Assembly: GCA_964394085.1 (NCBI GenBank)
Contig: CAYMWF010000025.1
Location: 1-64,000 of the forward strand
Direction of reading: 5' to 3'
DNA: 64,000 nt
Source of the DNA: CAYMWF01 sp964394085 [NCBI: uncultured Gemmatimonadota bacterium]
GTDB taxonomy: Bacteria; GCA-2686955; CAYMWF01
In this document: piece after piece, positions 26,534 to 35,152 of the stretch
Position numbering within the stretch: the stretch's first letter is position 1
Layout: each line of letters begins with the position of its first letter
Position numbers and translations under genes: made by a program
The notes under the pieces: model-generated
What the model saw: only the letters and a program-made list of their open reading frames with translations
Database searches by the model: none
What the model was told of the DNA's origin: nothing

Positions 26534-28000
26534 ATGAACAATCAGAACCGAATCGACCCTGGCGATCTCGCCAACCTGATCCCCAGGTTCTTCACCATCA
26601 ATATCCCGCCGGACAACATGCTGGTCGAGGGGATTTTGAAACCGAGAAAAACCGGCGTCCAGCTGCGGGATGAGATGCCTTTGCTTCTCCTGCTCAATTC
26701 ACTCGGTATCAGGTACGGTGTAATACCCGCCAATGTCCGGGGATTTGTCGAGGCGCTGGCGAAGCCGTCGGAAAAAGCAAAGACATTCGTTCTCGCCAGA
26801 GGGAAACAACCGGGATCCCACACACCTCCCAGGATGGAGCTCTTTTTCAAAAGACCGCTCGAAGAAATCAGGGAATTGACCCCCTTAAGCGGAGATGAGT
26901 TCAGGCAGAAAATTTTCGACAAGATCCTCATCCGGAAGGACGGCATAGCGGCCCGGGTTTACAAGCCTGAGCGCAGCAGTCCGGGAATCACGGTAAAAAG
27001 ACAGGAACTGCCAGCCATACAGGGAACGCCGCCGCCGCTTACATTCAAACGCGGGTTCAGAGACGAAGCACGAACCGACCACGTGGAATACACGGCGGTC
27101 AGGGATGGGATTCCCCGGATATACGGCAGCACCGTGATCCAGGTGCCTATCCAGACCGTGGATAAAACTCTCGTAATCCAGAGCCCGGAAGAATACCAGA
27201 CCAACCTTTTCGTGGCGGGTGATATCACCGGCGAAGGTGATCTCAAGGTCGACGGCAGCCTGTATGTCCAGGGGAAAGTGCTCAATACGAATCTCGACGT
27301 CACAGGAAACATTATCGTGGCGGACCGGGTCATGGGTCGTAAAAAGTCACGGATGGTCTGCAAGGGACATTTCAGCGCGGGTCAGATCGAGGGAGTGGAG
27401 CTGAAGGCTGACGGCATTATCGTCGTCCGCGAAGCACTGTTCAATTCGAGTGTCGTGGGAGATCTGGGAGTGGAGGTTGTCGACGGCAGCGGAGCGATCG
27501 TGGGAGGAAACGTGGAGAGCTGCGGACGAATAAAGGCCAGGAGGGTCGGTACCGCGAGAGGCGTCCGCACGGTGCTTCAGATGCGGGACCAGCTCAAATA
27601 CAGAAAAGATCTGCATAACATTCAGGAAACGATCAAAGAGCTTCTCAACAGTATCAGTCTTGTCGAGCGGATTATCAATTCTCTCAAGCAGACTTCCCCG
27701 CAAAACCAGATCCTCGCCCGCAAACAGCAGCACAAGATACATGAAATGCTTGAGAAGCGGATGCATCTGCTGACCAAGATAACCGCCGCGCGGGCGATAG
27801 AGAATCATTACTCCGATTACACTGAATCGATGAAAAACAAACGAATCGAAGTTCTCGACAACATTTATCCGGGAGTTGAGATCAAGTTCAACGACATGAT
27901 GCAGGAAATTCTCAACGATACCGGTGCAATCGAAATAACGGGAATCGAAGAATCGAATGAGAAGATCGGGAACGAGGAGATTAATAATGAAAGACGATAG
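26534..28000 (+). CDS. FapA/DUF342-like polymer-forming protein
   Basis: 488 aa from the ATG at 26534 (GGAGGAAAGG about 8 nt upstream). An N-terminal mixed domain is followed by a right-handed beta-helix region (about 230-345) with short repeats such as LFVAGDITGEGDLKVDGSLY and GAIVGGNVESCGRIKARRVG, then a long coiled coil (about 350-440). This is the DUF342/FapA architecture, linked to flagellar assembly and cell-surface polarity in other bacteria. The 3' end overlaps the diguanylate cyclase gene by 14 nt. Confidence 0.8.
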   Translation: MNNQNRIDPGDLANLIPRFFTINIPPDNMLVEGILKPRKTGVQLRDEMPLLLLLNSLGIRYGVIPANVRGFVEALAKPSEKAKTFVLARGKQPGSHTPPRMELFFKRPLEEIRELTPLSGDEFRQKIFDKILIRKDGIAARVYKPERSSPGITVKRQELPAIQGTPPPLTFKRGFRDEARTDHVEYTAVRDGIPRIYGSTVIQVPIQTVDKTLVIQSPEEYQTNLFVAGDITGEGDLKVDGSLYVQGKVLNTNLDVTGNIIVADRVMGRKKSRMVCKGHFSAGQIEGVELKADGIIVVREALFNSSVVGDLGVEVVDGSGAIVGGNVESCGRIKARRVGTARGVRTVLQMRDQLKYRKDLHNIQETIKELLNSISLVERIINSLKQTSPQNQILARKQQHKIHEMLEKRMHLLTKITAARAIENHYSDYTESMKNKRIEVLDNIYPGVEIKFNDMMQEILNDTGAIEITGIEESNEKIGNEEINNERR

Positions 28001-29183
28001 TGTTCAGGTGATCATTCACTCATTGTTTGAAAACATGAAGGGAGTCGGGATTCTGGATGAACCGGCGTATGAATCTCTTGTAAAGACACTCCGACGCGTT
28101 CCCTCCAAGGGAAACAGAACCAGAGAAACCCGAATCGAACAGGTCCTCGTCAAACTGAATAAACATTTCACGAAACCTATTCCGATCGCCAAGTCGGATA
28201 ACGAAGTCGGCGTGCTTTACCGAATCAGTAAACTGCTCGAGAAAGAACAGAACAGAAAGGACTTTCTCGAGGATCTTCTGAAAGAAGTCCATACGGTGGT
28301 ACCCTTCGAATCGGCAACGATATTTATCGAGAATGAAAAGGACGGCGGAGTCGAACCCGTGTATACATGGGGCGAGACTGTCGACCTGATCCAGGAATTC
28401 AAGTTCGGAAACGGCGCCGGCTTCTCCTCCTGGCTGACCCTTTCCGGACGGCCGATCCTCTTATCCGAGCTGCATGGATCCGGCATGCAGGAATCGCGCT
28501 CGGTCAGGTCGTTCATGGCGTTTCCCCTCGCATCGAGGGGCCATTCGTACGGTGCGTTCCACCTCGGTCACAGTAAAGTCGGCTTCTTCACATCCGAACA
28601 TTTCGAAATGCTCAAGCTCATTGTCAGACAACTGTCGAGCACGATTGAGCGATATCTCCACTTCCACCGTTTTATAGATCTTTCTTACACCGACGAATTG
28701 ACCGGTCTCAACAACAGGAGATACATCCAGCAGAAGCTGGATGAAGAACTGGCCAGATCCCGCCGATACGGCAGGATTTTTTCCTTGATCATGGCCGATA
28801 TAGATCATTTCAAATCATATAACGACAGGTTCGGACACCCGACCGGTGATCTGGTGCTCAAGGAGATCAGCGACCTGCTCCTCACCAGTGTACGCCGCTC
28901 GGATACGGTGGGCAGGTTCGGCGGTGAAGAGTTTCTCATAATTCTGCCCGAAACACCTCTTACCCATGCAAAGCTCCTGGCTTCACGGCTGCGACGAGGA
29001 ATCAGTCTCCTGCACCGGCGTATCGATTCGAAACTGAATACTCCCGTCACTGCGAGCTTCGGAGTATCGAGCTGGGGCAGCAATCCGAAAACGTCATGCA
29101 ATATTCTCGAAACAGTCGATCAGGCGCTGTACAAGGCCAAATCGAACGGCAGGAACAGGGTTGAGTATTGCAAGACCGGCTGA
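27987..29183 (+). CDS. GAF-GGDEF diguanylate cyclase
   Basis: 398 aa. An N-terminal helical part leads to a GAF domain (about 80-220; FESATIFIENEKDG, RSFMAFPLASRGHSYGAFHL) and a C-terminal GGDEF domain (about 235-395). The active site is GGEEF (312-316), so it should make c-di-GMP. An allosteric I-site RxxD (RRSD, 303-306) lies exactly five residues before it, implying product inhibition. GAGGAGA sits 6 nt before the ATG. As the last gene of the long flagellar operon it links motor production to second-messenger output. Confidence 0.9.
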   Translation: MKDDSVQVIIHSLFENMKGVGILDEPAYESLVKTLRRVPSKGNRTRETRIEQVLVKLNKHFTKPIPIAKSDNEVGVLYRISKLLEKEQNRKDFLEDLLKEVHTVVPFESATIFIENEKDGGVEPVYTWGETVDLIQEFKFGNGAGFSSWLTLSGRPILLSELHGSGMQESRSVRSFMAFPLASRGHSYGAFHLGHSKVGFFTSEHFEMLKLIVRQLSSTIERYLHFHRFIDLSYTDELTGLNNRRYIQQKLDEELARSRRYGRIFSLIMADIDHFKSYNDRFGHPTGDLVLKEISDLLLTSVRRSDTVGRFGGEEFLIILPETPLTHAKLLASRLRRGISLLHRRIDSKLNTPVTASFGVSSWGSNPKTSCNILETVDQALYKAKSNGRNRVEYCKTG

Positions 29184-29194
29184 GCTGCAAGCCG

Positions 29195-29233
29195 ATTCGC
29201 GTCCGCCGGCGCAGCGAATGACGGTACTTTTTT
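29195..29233 (+). terminator. Probable terminator after the fliA-cyclase operon
   Basis: ATTCGC at 29195-29200 pairs with GCGAAT at 29214-29219, with the self-complementary CGCCGGCG inside the loop, and a run of six T follows at 29228-29233. It lies just past the cyclase stop and before the sigma-54 promoter of flgF, as expected for an operon end. The stretch from 29234 to 29373 is notably AT-rich. Confidence 0.5.
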
Positions 29234-29373
29234 CCCACCGGGGCACATTTTACCTCCTCCAGGTGCTCTATTTACCCCGACATTTTGTTATCTCTTATTT
29301 ATGTAACCCCCTACTTTCTTTATTTTACAACACGTTGCACAACCAACACGCCTTGCAGGTTCTTCAGCTCAAC

Positions 29374-29389
29374 TGGCACGCCTCTTGCG
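29374..29389 (+). promoter_or_regulatory. Near-consensus sigma-54 promoter of the flgF operon
   Basis: TGGCACGCCTCTTGCG carries a perfect -24 half (TGGCACG), a 4 bp spacer and a perfect -12 core (TTGC). Transcription would start near 29401, about 40 nt before the preferred flgF start. The AT-rich 140 bp upstream could hold the enhancer for an RpoN activator, but I see no clear dyad there. Confidence 0.9.
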
Positions 29390-29439
29390 GTTCAGAACGG
29401 GCAAGGTAACCACCGGCGACCCGGAAAGGGGTGATTAAA

Positions 29440-30141
29440 GTGATCAAAGGACTTTGGCACGCACGGCAGGGAATCAACCCCGCCATCGACCGCCAGGAAA
29501 TCATTTCCAACAATATCGCCAACGCGGGCACACCCGGCTTTAAAAAAGATCGCCTCTTCGTGAAGCTCCTTGAAAAGGAAACAGAGCGGATCGAGATGAG
29601 GTTCGGCACTGATTTCCGGAGAGGAGCCACGGTAAACACCGGCAAGCCGTACGACCTGTCGATAGAAGGGGAAAAAGCCTTTTTCGCGGTTTCGACCCCC
29701 AACGGAGAAAGATACACCCGGAACGGGAGCTTCACGGTGAACGCCAACGGCGAGCTTTCCACCGGCGACGGATACCCCGTCCTCTCCGACTCCGGTCCGG
29801 TGCCTGTAAGCGGCGGCCGTTTCACCGTCAGGGAGAGCGGCCGGATTATCGTAGACGGCGTTCCCGTCGGAAGGCTGAAAGTAGTCGACATCCCCGACAC
29901 CACGGTGCTGCTCAAGGAAGGCAACGCACTTTTCCGGTTAAAAGAAGACGCGGCGGCGCCCGATGAACCAGGGACTTCGATCGTGGTGCGGCAGGGTTAC
30001 ATTGAAGAATCGAATGTCAACCCGGTGAGTGAAATGGTTTCGATGATTGAGAGTTTCAGGCTTTACGAAGCGAATCAGAAGGCCGGCTCGATCCAGGACG
30101 AGTCCGTAAGGAAAGCGGTCGGTGAAGTCGGCGCCGTATAG
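29440..30141 (+). CDS. flgF: Flagellar rod protein FlgF
   Basis: Proximal rod protein, 233 aa. The N-terminus shows QEIISNNIANAGTPGFKKDR and the C-terminus QGYIEESNVNPVSEMVSMIE, then SFRLYEANQK, both diagnostic of the rod/hook family. Size and position before flgG fit FlgF. I prefer GTG 29440 because AAAGGGG lies about 8-10 nt upstream; GTG 29431 is in frame but overlaps the ribosome site. It is the first gene of the second sigma-54 operon. Confidence 0.92.
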   Translation: MIKGLWHARQGINPAIDRQEIISNNIANAGTPGFKKDRLFVKLLEKETERIEMRFGTDFRRGATVNTGKPYDLSIEGEKAFFAVSTPNGERYTRNGSFTVNANGELSTGDGYPVLSDSGPVPVSGGRFTVRESGRIIVDGVPVGRLKVVDIPDTTVLLKEGNALFRLKEDAAAPDEPGTSIVVRQGYIEESNVNPVSEMVSMIESFRLYEANQKAGSIQDESVRKAVGEVGAV

Positions 30142-30180
30142 GCCAGAGCAGGCGGCGTCAGCCGCTGACAGGAGAAAATC

Positions 30181-30960
30181 ATGCTCCACGCGATGAGAAC
30201 AGCATCCACAGGGATGTTCTCCCAGCAGAAGAATATCGACACGATCGCCCATAACCTCGCCAACGTAAACACCGCCGGGTTCAAAAAGGGCAAAATCGAA
30301 TTCCAGGATCTCCTTTACCAGACGCTCCGTGAAGCGGGAGGCGGGGAAGGCGAGCCGCCGGCGCCCATCCAGATCGGCAACGGGGTCAGGATCGCCGCAT
30401 CGCAGAGGATGTTCACCCAGGGGGACGTCTTCGAAACCGGCAACCCGCTTGACCTGATGATCGAAGGCGACGGATTCTTCCAGGTCTCCAGGCCCGACGG
30501 AAGCATCGCCTATTCCAGGGACGGCTCCTTCAAGCTGTCGGCGGACGGACAGATCGTCACCTCGATGGGTTACGCCCTCGAACCCGATCTCACCCTTCCT
30601 TCGGATACAAGCGGAATAATGGTTACGCCGGACGGCATCGTATACGCTCAGATCGCCAATGAAACCGAACCGGTGGAAGCGGGTGAGCTCACTCTCGTCA
30701 GATTCATCAATCCCGGCGGTCTCGAGAGCATCGGAGGCAACCTGTTTCTTCAGACCCAGGCCTCGGGGAGTCCGCTGCTCGGCGCTCCCGGCGAAGAAGG
30801 CCTCGGAATACTGCATCCGGGTTATCTCGAAGCATCGAACGTATCGGTGGTCGAGGAGATGGTAAACATGATCCTTGCCCAGCGTGCATACGAGATAAGC
30901 TCGAAAGCGATCCAGACTTCGGATGAAATGCTTTCAATCGCCAACAATCTGAGGAGATAA
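30181..30960 (+). CDS. flgG: Flagellar distal rod protein FlgG
   Basis: Distal rod subunit, 259 aa, normal size. N-terminus MRTASTGMFSQQKNIDTIAH followed by NLANVNTAGFKKGKIEFQDL; the middle has GDVFETGNPLDLMIEGDGFF; the C-terminus GYLEASNVSVVEEMVNMILA, then QRAYEISSKAI. These are canonical FlgG motifs. ACAGGAGAAA precedes the ATG. flgA starts 1 nt after its stop. Confidence 0.97.
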   Translation: MLHAMRTASTGMFSQQKNIDTIAHNLANVNTAGFKKGKIEFQDLLYQTLREAGGGEGEPPAPIQIGNGVRIAASQRMFTQGDVFETGNPLDLMIEGDGFFQVSRPDGSIAYSRDGSFKLSADGQIVTSMGYALEPDLTLPSDTSGIMVTPDGIVYAQIANETEPVEAGELTLVRFINPGGLESIGGNLFLQTQASGSPLLGAPGEEGLGILHPGYLEASNVSVVEEMVNMILAQRAYEISSKAIQTSDEMLSIANNLRR

Positions 30961-30961
30961 C

Positions 30962-31942
30962 TTGAGGAGGCTTTTCCACCGATATGGCGTGATGCTCCTG
31001 CTGGCGGCCTGCGCCGTTTCAGTTGCTTCGGCGACCGCACCTCCGGGAAGCGTCACCATTTCGCTTAAAACCTCCGCCATGGTTAACGAACCTGTCGTAT
31101 TTCTCGAAAACGTATCGTTATTTCCACTCCCTCCCCTGCTCGCCCTGACTCCCATCGCACAGGCTCCAGCGCCGGGTGCACGGATGCGGATAGACAGGAA
31201 ACGGGTCAGAAACGCAGTCCTTTCGACCGGCCGGTGGGAAAGAGGCGTGGAGTTCGATGGTGCCGTCCGGGTCGAAGTGGAACGGAAGGCCGTAGAAATA
31301 GGCTCTGAAAAACTCTGGGATGTCGCCGTGGAAACAGCGACCCGTGCCGTCGGAAAGAAAGTGGCGGACGGCACCGGGTTCAAACTCGTCCGGACCGGCA
31401 GGATGCTCCCGGTCCTGGTTCCGGACAAACCTTACCGTATCGAAGCCGCAGAGCCATCCGGCGGGCTGCGCGGCGGCGAACCTGTTTTCGTCAGGCTGTT
31501 CATCAGGCCGGATGAAGACCCGTACCCGGTTATCGGCAGAACCGCGTCGTTTTCAGTGCATTGGCTGACCCCGGTCCTGGTAGCGCGCAAGACCGTGGCG
31601 GCGGGTTCGGAGCTGACAGGGGATATCGTATCGCTGGAAAAAAGAGAAATCACCGGCAGGATCGAGGATTTCCTGAGGGAAATGCCCTCAGGCTGCAGGG
31701 CCCGCAGGAGAATTACGGCAGGTTCGGCAATCCTGCAGCGGTCCATCGAACCGCTGCCGACGGTAGAAGAAGGCGAGCGCGTTACAGCGTTCTGGCGCAG
31801 CGGCACCATTCATCTGTCACTGGAAGCTAAAGCGCTCGAGGACGGCTGGCCCGGCTCCAGGATCAAGGTTCTCGACAGGGACAGACGGAGAATCCTGTCG
31901 GGAAAAGTCACCCAGGATGGAAGCGTGGCGCTTACGCTTTGA
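30962..31942 (+). CDS. flgA: P-ring assembly chaperone FlgA
   Basis: Periplasmic chaperone for FlgI. 326 aa with an N-terminal signal (about residues 8-25, ending SVASATA). The C-terminal half is a SAF-type domain (VLVARKTVAAGSELTGDIVS, CRARRRITAGSAILQRSI, GSRIKVLDRDRRRILSGKV), typical of FlgA. The start is TTG with GAGGAG about 6 nt upstream inside the flgG end; an ATG at 30991 would remove the charged part of the signal peptide. It is longer than the usual 220-250 aa. Confidence 0.88.
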   Translation: MRRLFHRYGVMLLLAACAVSVASATAPPGSVTISLKTSAMVNEPVVFLENVSLFPLPPLLALTPIAQAPAPGARMRIDRKRVRNAVLSTGRWERGVEFDGAVRVEVERKAVEIGSEKLWDVAVETATRAVGKKVADGTGFKLVRTGRMLPVLVPDKPYRIEAAEPSGGLRGGEPVFVRLFIRPDEDPYPVIGRTASFSVHWLTPVLVARKTVAAGSELTGDIVSLEKREITGRIEDFLREMPSGCRARRRITAGSAILQRSIEPLPTVEEGERVTAFWRSGTIHLSLEAKALEDGWPGSRIKVLDRDRRRILSGKVTQDGSVALTL

Positions 31943-32011
31943 GCCTGTTTTTTCGCTCCGCATGTGATACCGGAGCAAGACGCACCGAAATGAGCGGGAG
32001 GTAAATAAGGA

Positions 32012-32602
32012 ATGTTCAGAAAATACCGCACACCGGTTTACCTGCTGATCGCGGGTCTCCTGGCGACGACCCTTTTTTCCCCTGTTTTCTGCGGCGGATT
32101 CGGCAACAGGTTGTACAGCGACACCAAGGCGTTCAGAATCGGAGATGTTCTGACCGTGCTCATAGTCGAATCGACCACCGCATATAACGAAGCGGGTACA
32201 AAAACCGAAAAGGACGCCGAGTTTACCGCCGCGGTGAACCAGGGAACGGGATTTCTCGATTTCGTTCCGGGGCTAGGTTTCGGGGCCAGCGCCGACAACA
32301 AATTCGAAGGGAACGGTAAAACCAGCAGGGCCGGGTCCATATCCGGAACAATCAGCGCCGTCGTGGTGGATGTCAAAGAGAACGGAAACCTGGTAATCGA
32401 AGGAAAACGGCTGCTGGAAATCAACTCCGAAAAGGAGATGCTCGTAGTTTCGGGTGAAGTCAGACCTCTCGATATCAGCGGAAGCAACTCGGTCTATTCC
32501 ACCAGTCTCAGCAATGCATCGATAATGTACCACGGAACCGGCACGGTTCATACAGGGGAGCGACCGGGCTTCCTCTCCAGGCTCGCCAGCTGGTTGTTTT
32601 AG
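32012..32602 (+). CDS. flgH: Flagellar L-ring protein FlgH
   Basis: Outer-membrane L-ring subunit, 196 aa. FlgH motifs: LYSDTKAFRIGDVLTVLIVE, then STTAYNEAGT; VVVDVKENGNLVIEGKRLLE and EMLVVSGEVRPLDISGSNSV. The N-terminal signal contains a Cys (PVFCGG, residue 27), but the residues before it are a poor lipobox, so lipidation is uncertain. GGGAGG precedes the ATG. Presence of FlgH implies a diderm cell. Confidence 0.94.
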   Translation: MFRKYRTPVYLLIAGLLATTLFSPVFCGGFGNRLYSDTKAFRIGDVLTVLIVESTTAYNEAGTKTEKDAEFTAAVNQGTGFLDFVPGLGFGASADNKFEGNGKTSRAGSISGTISAVVVDVKENGNLVIEGKRLLEINSEKEMLVVSGEVRPLDISGSNSVYSTSLSNASIMYHGTGTVHTGERPGFLSRLASWLF

Positions 32603-32615
32603 GGAGAACGCCGCC

Positions 32616-33737
32616 ATGAAATGCGCCATTAAATACTGTCTACTCGCCTCCCTCCTGCTCCTGGCCATCTGGAGCCGGGCTTTCGCAATCGAGGTCAGGG
32701 CGAAGGATATTGTCCGGTTTTCGGGAGAGCGGCACGAAGAACTGCTCGGTTACGGCCTGGTGGTCGGGCTGAACGGAACCGGAGACGGAAGGGCGACGGC
32801 GTTCACCGCTCAGAGCATGGCGAACATGCTCAAAAACATGGGAATCACGGTAAACCCTTCCGAATTCAGGACGCGAAACGTGGCGGCGGTCATGGTTTCA
32901 GCCCGGATCACGCCGGCGGCGGAAGAGGGTTGCAAGCTTGACTGCACGGTGTCATCCATCGGAGACGCAAAATCGCTCCAGGGAGGAGTCCTTCTTCACA
33001 CCGCGCTCCACGCGGCGGACGGTATGATGCACGCCATTGCGCAAGGGCCGGTCAGTATCGGCGGATACAATTACTCGAGCGGAAGTAATGTTACGGTTCA
33101 GAAAAACCACTCGACCACCGGTCTCGTCCAGGGCGGAGCAGAGGTGAAAAACAGAATACCGGGCCGGAATCCGATGAAGGAATCCGTAAGTCTGACACTT
33201 CTGGAACCGGACTTCACCACGGCGACCCGCCTGGCGGAAGCGATCAACGGCAGCCTGGGTGACAGGATTGCCATACCCGTGAACGAAGCGACAGTAAACC
33301 TCGCGGTTCCCGATTCGGTTATCGAGTCGAACCAGATGGTCGCATTCGTTTCGAAGATCGAAAACCTGAAAATCGCGGTTGATACGAAAGCCAGGGTGGT
33401 CATCAACGAGCGGACGGGCACTATAGCGGCGGGGACCCATGTATCGATAGCCGCCGCCGCGATTTCCCACGGGAACCTGCACCTGGAAATAACGAACACC
33501 AAAGCCGTGTCGCAGCCGGCGCCGCTGTCGATAAGGGGAGAAACAGTAGTGATGGACCAGTCGCGTGCATCGGTCGAAGAAGACGGCACCCGGTTCATCT
33601 ACCTTCCCGAAAGCACCGATGTCGGAGAGCTGGCCCAGGCGCTCAACCTGATCGGCGTCACCCCGCGGGATCTGATCTCGATCTTCCAGGCGCTTAAAAG
33701 GACGGGCGCTTTGAACGCGGAGCTCATCATCATGTAG
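32616..33737 (+). CDS. flgI: Flagellar P-ring protein FlgI
   Basis: Periplasmic P-ring subunit, 373 aa, normal size. Signal peptide about residues 1-24 (ending AFA). Motifs: HEELLGYGLVVGLNGTGDG, MLKNMGITVNPSEFRTRNVA and the C-terminal LAQALNLIGVTPRDLISIFQ followed by ALKRTGALNAELIIM, all hallmark FlgI. It needs FlgA (encoded two genes upstream) for folding. flgJ follows after 30 nt. Confidence 0.96.
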   Translation: MKCAIKYCLLASLLLLAIWSRAFAIEVRAKDIVRFSGERHEELLGYGLVVGLNGTGDGRATAFTAQSMANMLKNMGITVNPSEFRTRNVAAVMVSARITPAAEEGCKLDCTVSSIGDAKSLQGGVLLHTALHAADGMMHAIAQGPVSIGGYNYSSGSNVTVQKNHSTTGLVQGGAEVKNRIPGRNPMKESVSLTLLEPDFTTATRLAEAINGSLGDRIAIPVNEATVNLAVPDSVIESNQMVAFVSKIENLKIAVDTKARVVINERTGTIAAGTHVSIAAAAISHGNLHLEITNTKAVSQPAPLSIRGETVVMDQSRASVEEDGTRFIYLPESTDVGELAQALNLIGVTPRDLISIFQALKRTGALNAELIIM

Positions 33738-33767
33738 AGCGCCGCTGTAAACGGACTTGATTACAGA

Positions 33768-34676
33768 ATGAATACGCTACCAACCAGAGCGGCAGCCGGG
33801 ATTCAGCCGGCCGCACCGGAACCATCCCGGACCGACGGAAAAACCGGGCGGGAGAAAACCGGGCTTTTCGGAGCATGCCGGGCCTTCGAAACCGTCCTGG
33901 TCAGCAGGATGGTCAGCGCCATGAAAAGCACCCTTCCGGGCGGCGGATTCCTGAACGGCCTTCCCGGCGGCGCTTTTTTCGAATCGATTATGGATACCGA
34001 GATAGCCTCGGGGATGACATCGCGGGGAACTTTCGGCCTGGCCTCCGCGCTCTTCAGGCAGGTTACCGGACGGGAGCCGCAGCCGGAGGAGGTCGCCGCG
34101 GCGAGAAACACCCCGGCTGACTCGCTCCTGCGGTCCGGGGGCCGCCTTCCTCCCGCCGGACCCGGTCCGGCGCGGCCCGTTTCACCTTCACCGGCGCAGC
34201 CCGGCGGCATTACGGGTTCTTATGCCGGAGCCGTCATGGAAAAAGTGCTTACCTTCATGCCCGAAATAGAGAAAGCATGCAAGGCTTTCGGAATCAGCAG
34301 AGCGCTGGTGGCATCGGTAATCGCCCAGGAGTCCGCCGGAAATCCGGACGCCGTCTCACACGCGGGCGCCGCCGGGCTCATGCAGCTGATGACGGAAACC
34401 GCGCGGGAGCTCGGCGTTTCGGACAGGTTCGATCCAGCAGACAATATAAAAGGCGGAACCGCTTACCTGAGAAAAATGCTCGACAGGTACAGAAACGATA
34501 TGGATCTGGCCCTGGCGGCGTACAATTCCGGCCCGGGCAGCGTCGACAGGTATGGCGGCATACCCCCTTACAAAGAAACTAAAGCCTATGTCGATAAGAT
34601 AAAAAGGTGGCATTTTATGTTCACCGAAAAAATGAGAGGAGGCGAGCGGTGCCTCGACCCGCGGAACGGCTCCTGA
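33768..34676 (+). CDS. flgJ: FlgJ rod-cap domain fused to a lytic transglycosylase
   Basis: 302 aa. The N-terminal rod-scaffolding domain (CRAFETVLVSRMVSAMKSTL, GGAFFESIMDTEIASGM) is joined through a Pro-rich linker (about 100-145) to an SLT-type lytic transglycosylase domain. The catalytic Glu is E188 in AQESAGNPDA; downstream GAAGLMQLM and ALAAYNSGPGSV complete the fold. Enteric FlgJ carries a glucosaminidase domain instead. The enzyme would open peptidoglycan for the rod. The end overlaps flgN by 28 nt. Confidence 0.92.
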   Translation: MNTLPTRAAAGIQPAAPEPSRTDGKTGREKTGLFGACRAFETVLVSRMVSAMKSTLPGGGFLNGLPGGAFFESIMDTEIASGMTSRGTFGLASALFRQVTGREPQPEEVAAARNTPADSLLRSGGRLPPAGPGPARPVSPSPAQPGGITGSYAGAVMEKVLTFMPEIEKACKAFGISRALVASVIAQESAGNPDAVSHAGAAGLMQLMTETARELGVSDRFDPADNIKGGTAYLRKMLDRYRNDMDLALAAYNSGPGSVDRYGGIPPYKETKAYVDKIKRWHFMFTEKMRGGERCLDPRNGS

Positions 34677-35149
34677 AAGTGCTCCAGAACGAGCTCAACG
34701 AGTACAGGACAATCCTCGACCTCACAGTGAGAGAGCGAGCCTACATCATCAAGAACGAGATAGACGCCCTCGAAGATTCGACCCTGGAAAAGGAGAAATG
34801 CATCCGCAAATCCCTTGCCCACGAGGGAGAAAGGAAGCTCGCGGTCGAGGAGCTTAAACGGCTGCTTCGTATCAAGGGTGAAGAACCGACGCTCTCAGTC
34901 ATAGGCGACCACCTGGGTTCTGAAGATGCTTCTTCACTCGAAGCCATGCAGAAATCGCTGCGGATGACGGTGGAATCCCTCGACAGAGTCAACCGTGAAA
35001 ACGCCCGCCTGCTGGTACGCTCGATCAACTTCGTTGATGAAAACATCCGGTTCATCGCCCAGTCGGGGGCTGCGAACCCCACGTACCAGGACGGCGGTAC
35101 CGTTGAAGAGAATAAGGAGCACATGACGCTCCTCGACAGAAAGGGATAG
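34649..35149 (+). CDS. flgN: FlgN-like chaperone for FlgK and FlgL
   Basis: 166 aa, almost entirely alpha-helical with heptad-like patterning (LLKVLQNELNEYRTILDLTV, RERAYIIKNEIDALEDSTLE). The GTG at 34649 is preferred because GGAGG lies about 7 nt upstream; an earlier GTG at 34607 would overlap flgJ more deeply. FlgN binds the C-termini of FlgK and FlgL, and its position immediately before flgK supports the call. Sequence conservation of the family is low. Confidence 0.82.
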   Translation: MPRPAERLLKVLQNELNEYRTILDLTVRERAYIIKNEIDALEDSTLEKEKCIRKSLAHEGERKLAVEELKRLLRIKGEEPTLSVIGDHLGSEDASSLEAMQKSLRMTVESLDRVNRENARLLVRSINFVDENIRFIAQSGAANPTYQDGGTVEENKEHMTLLDRKG

Positions 35150-35152
35150 CCC

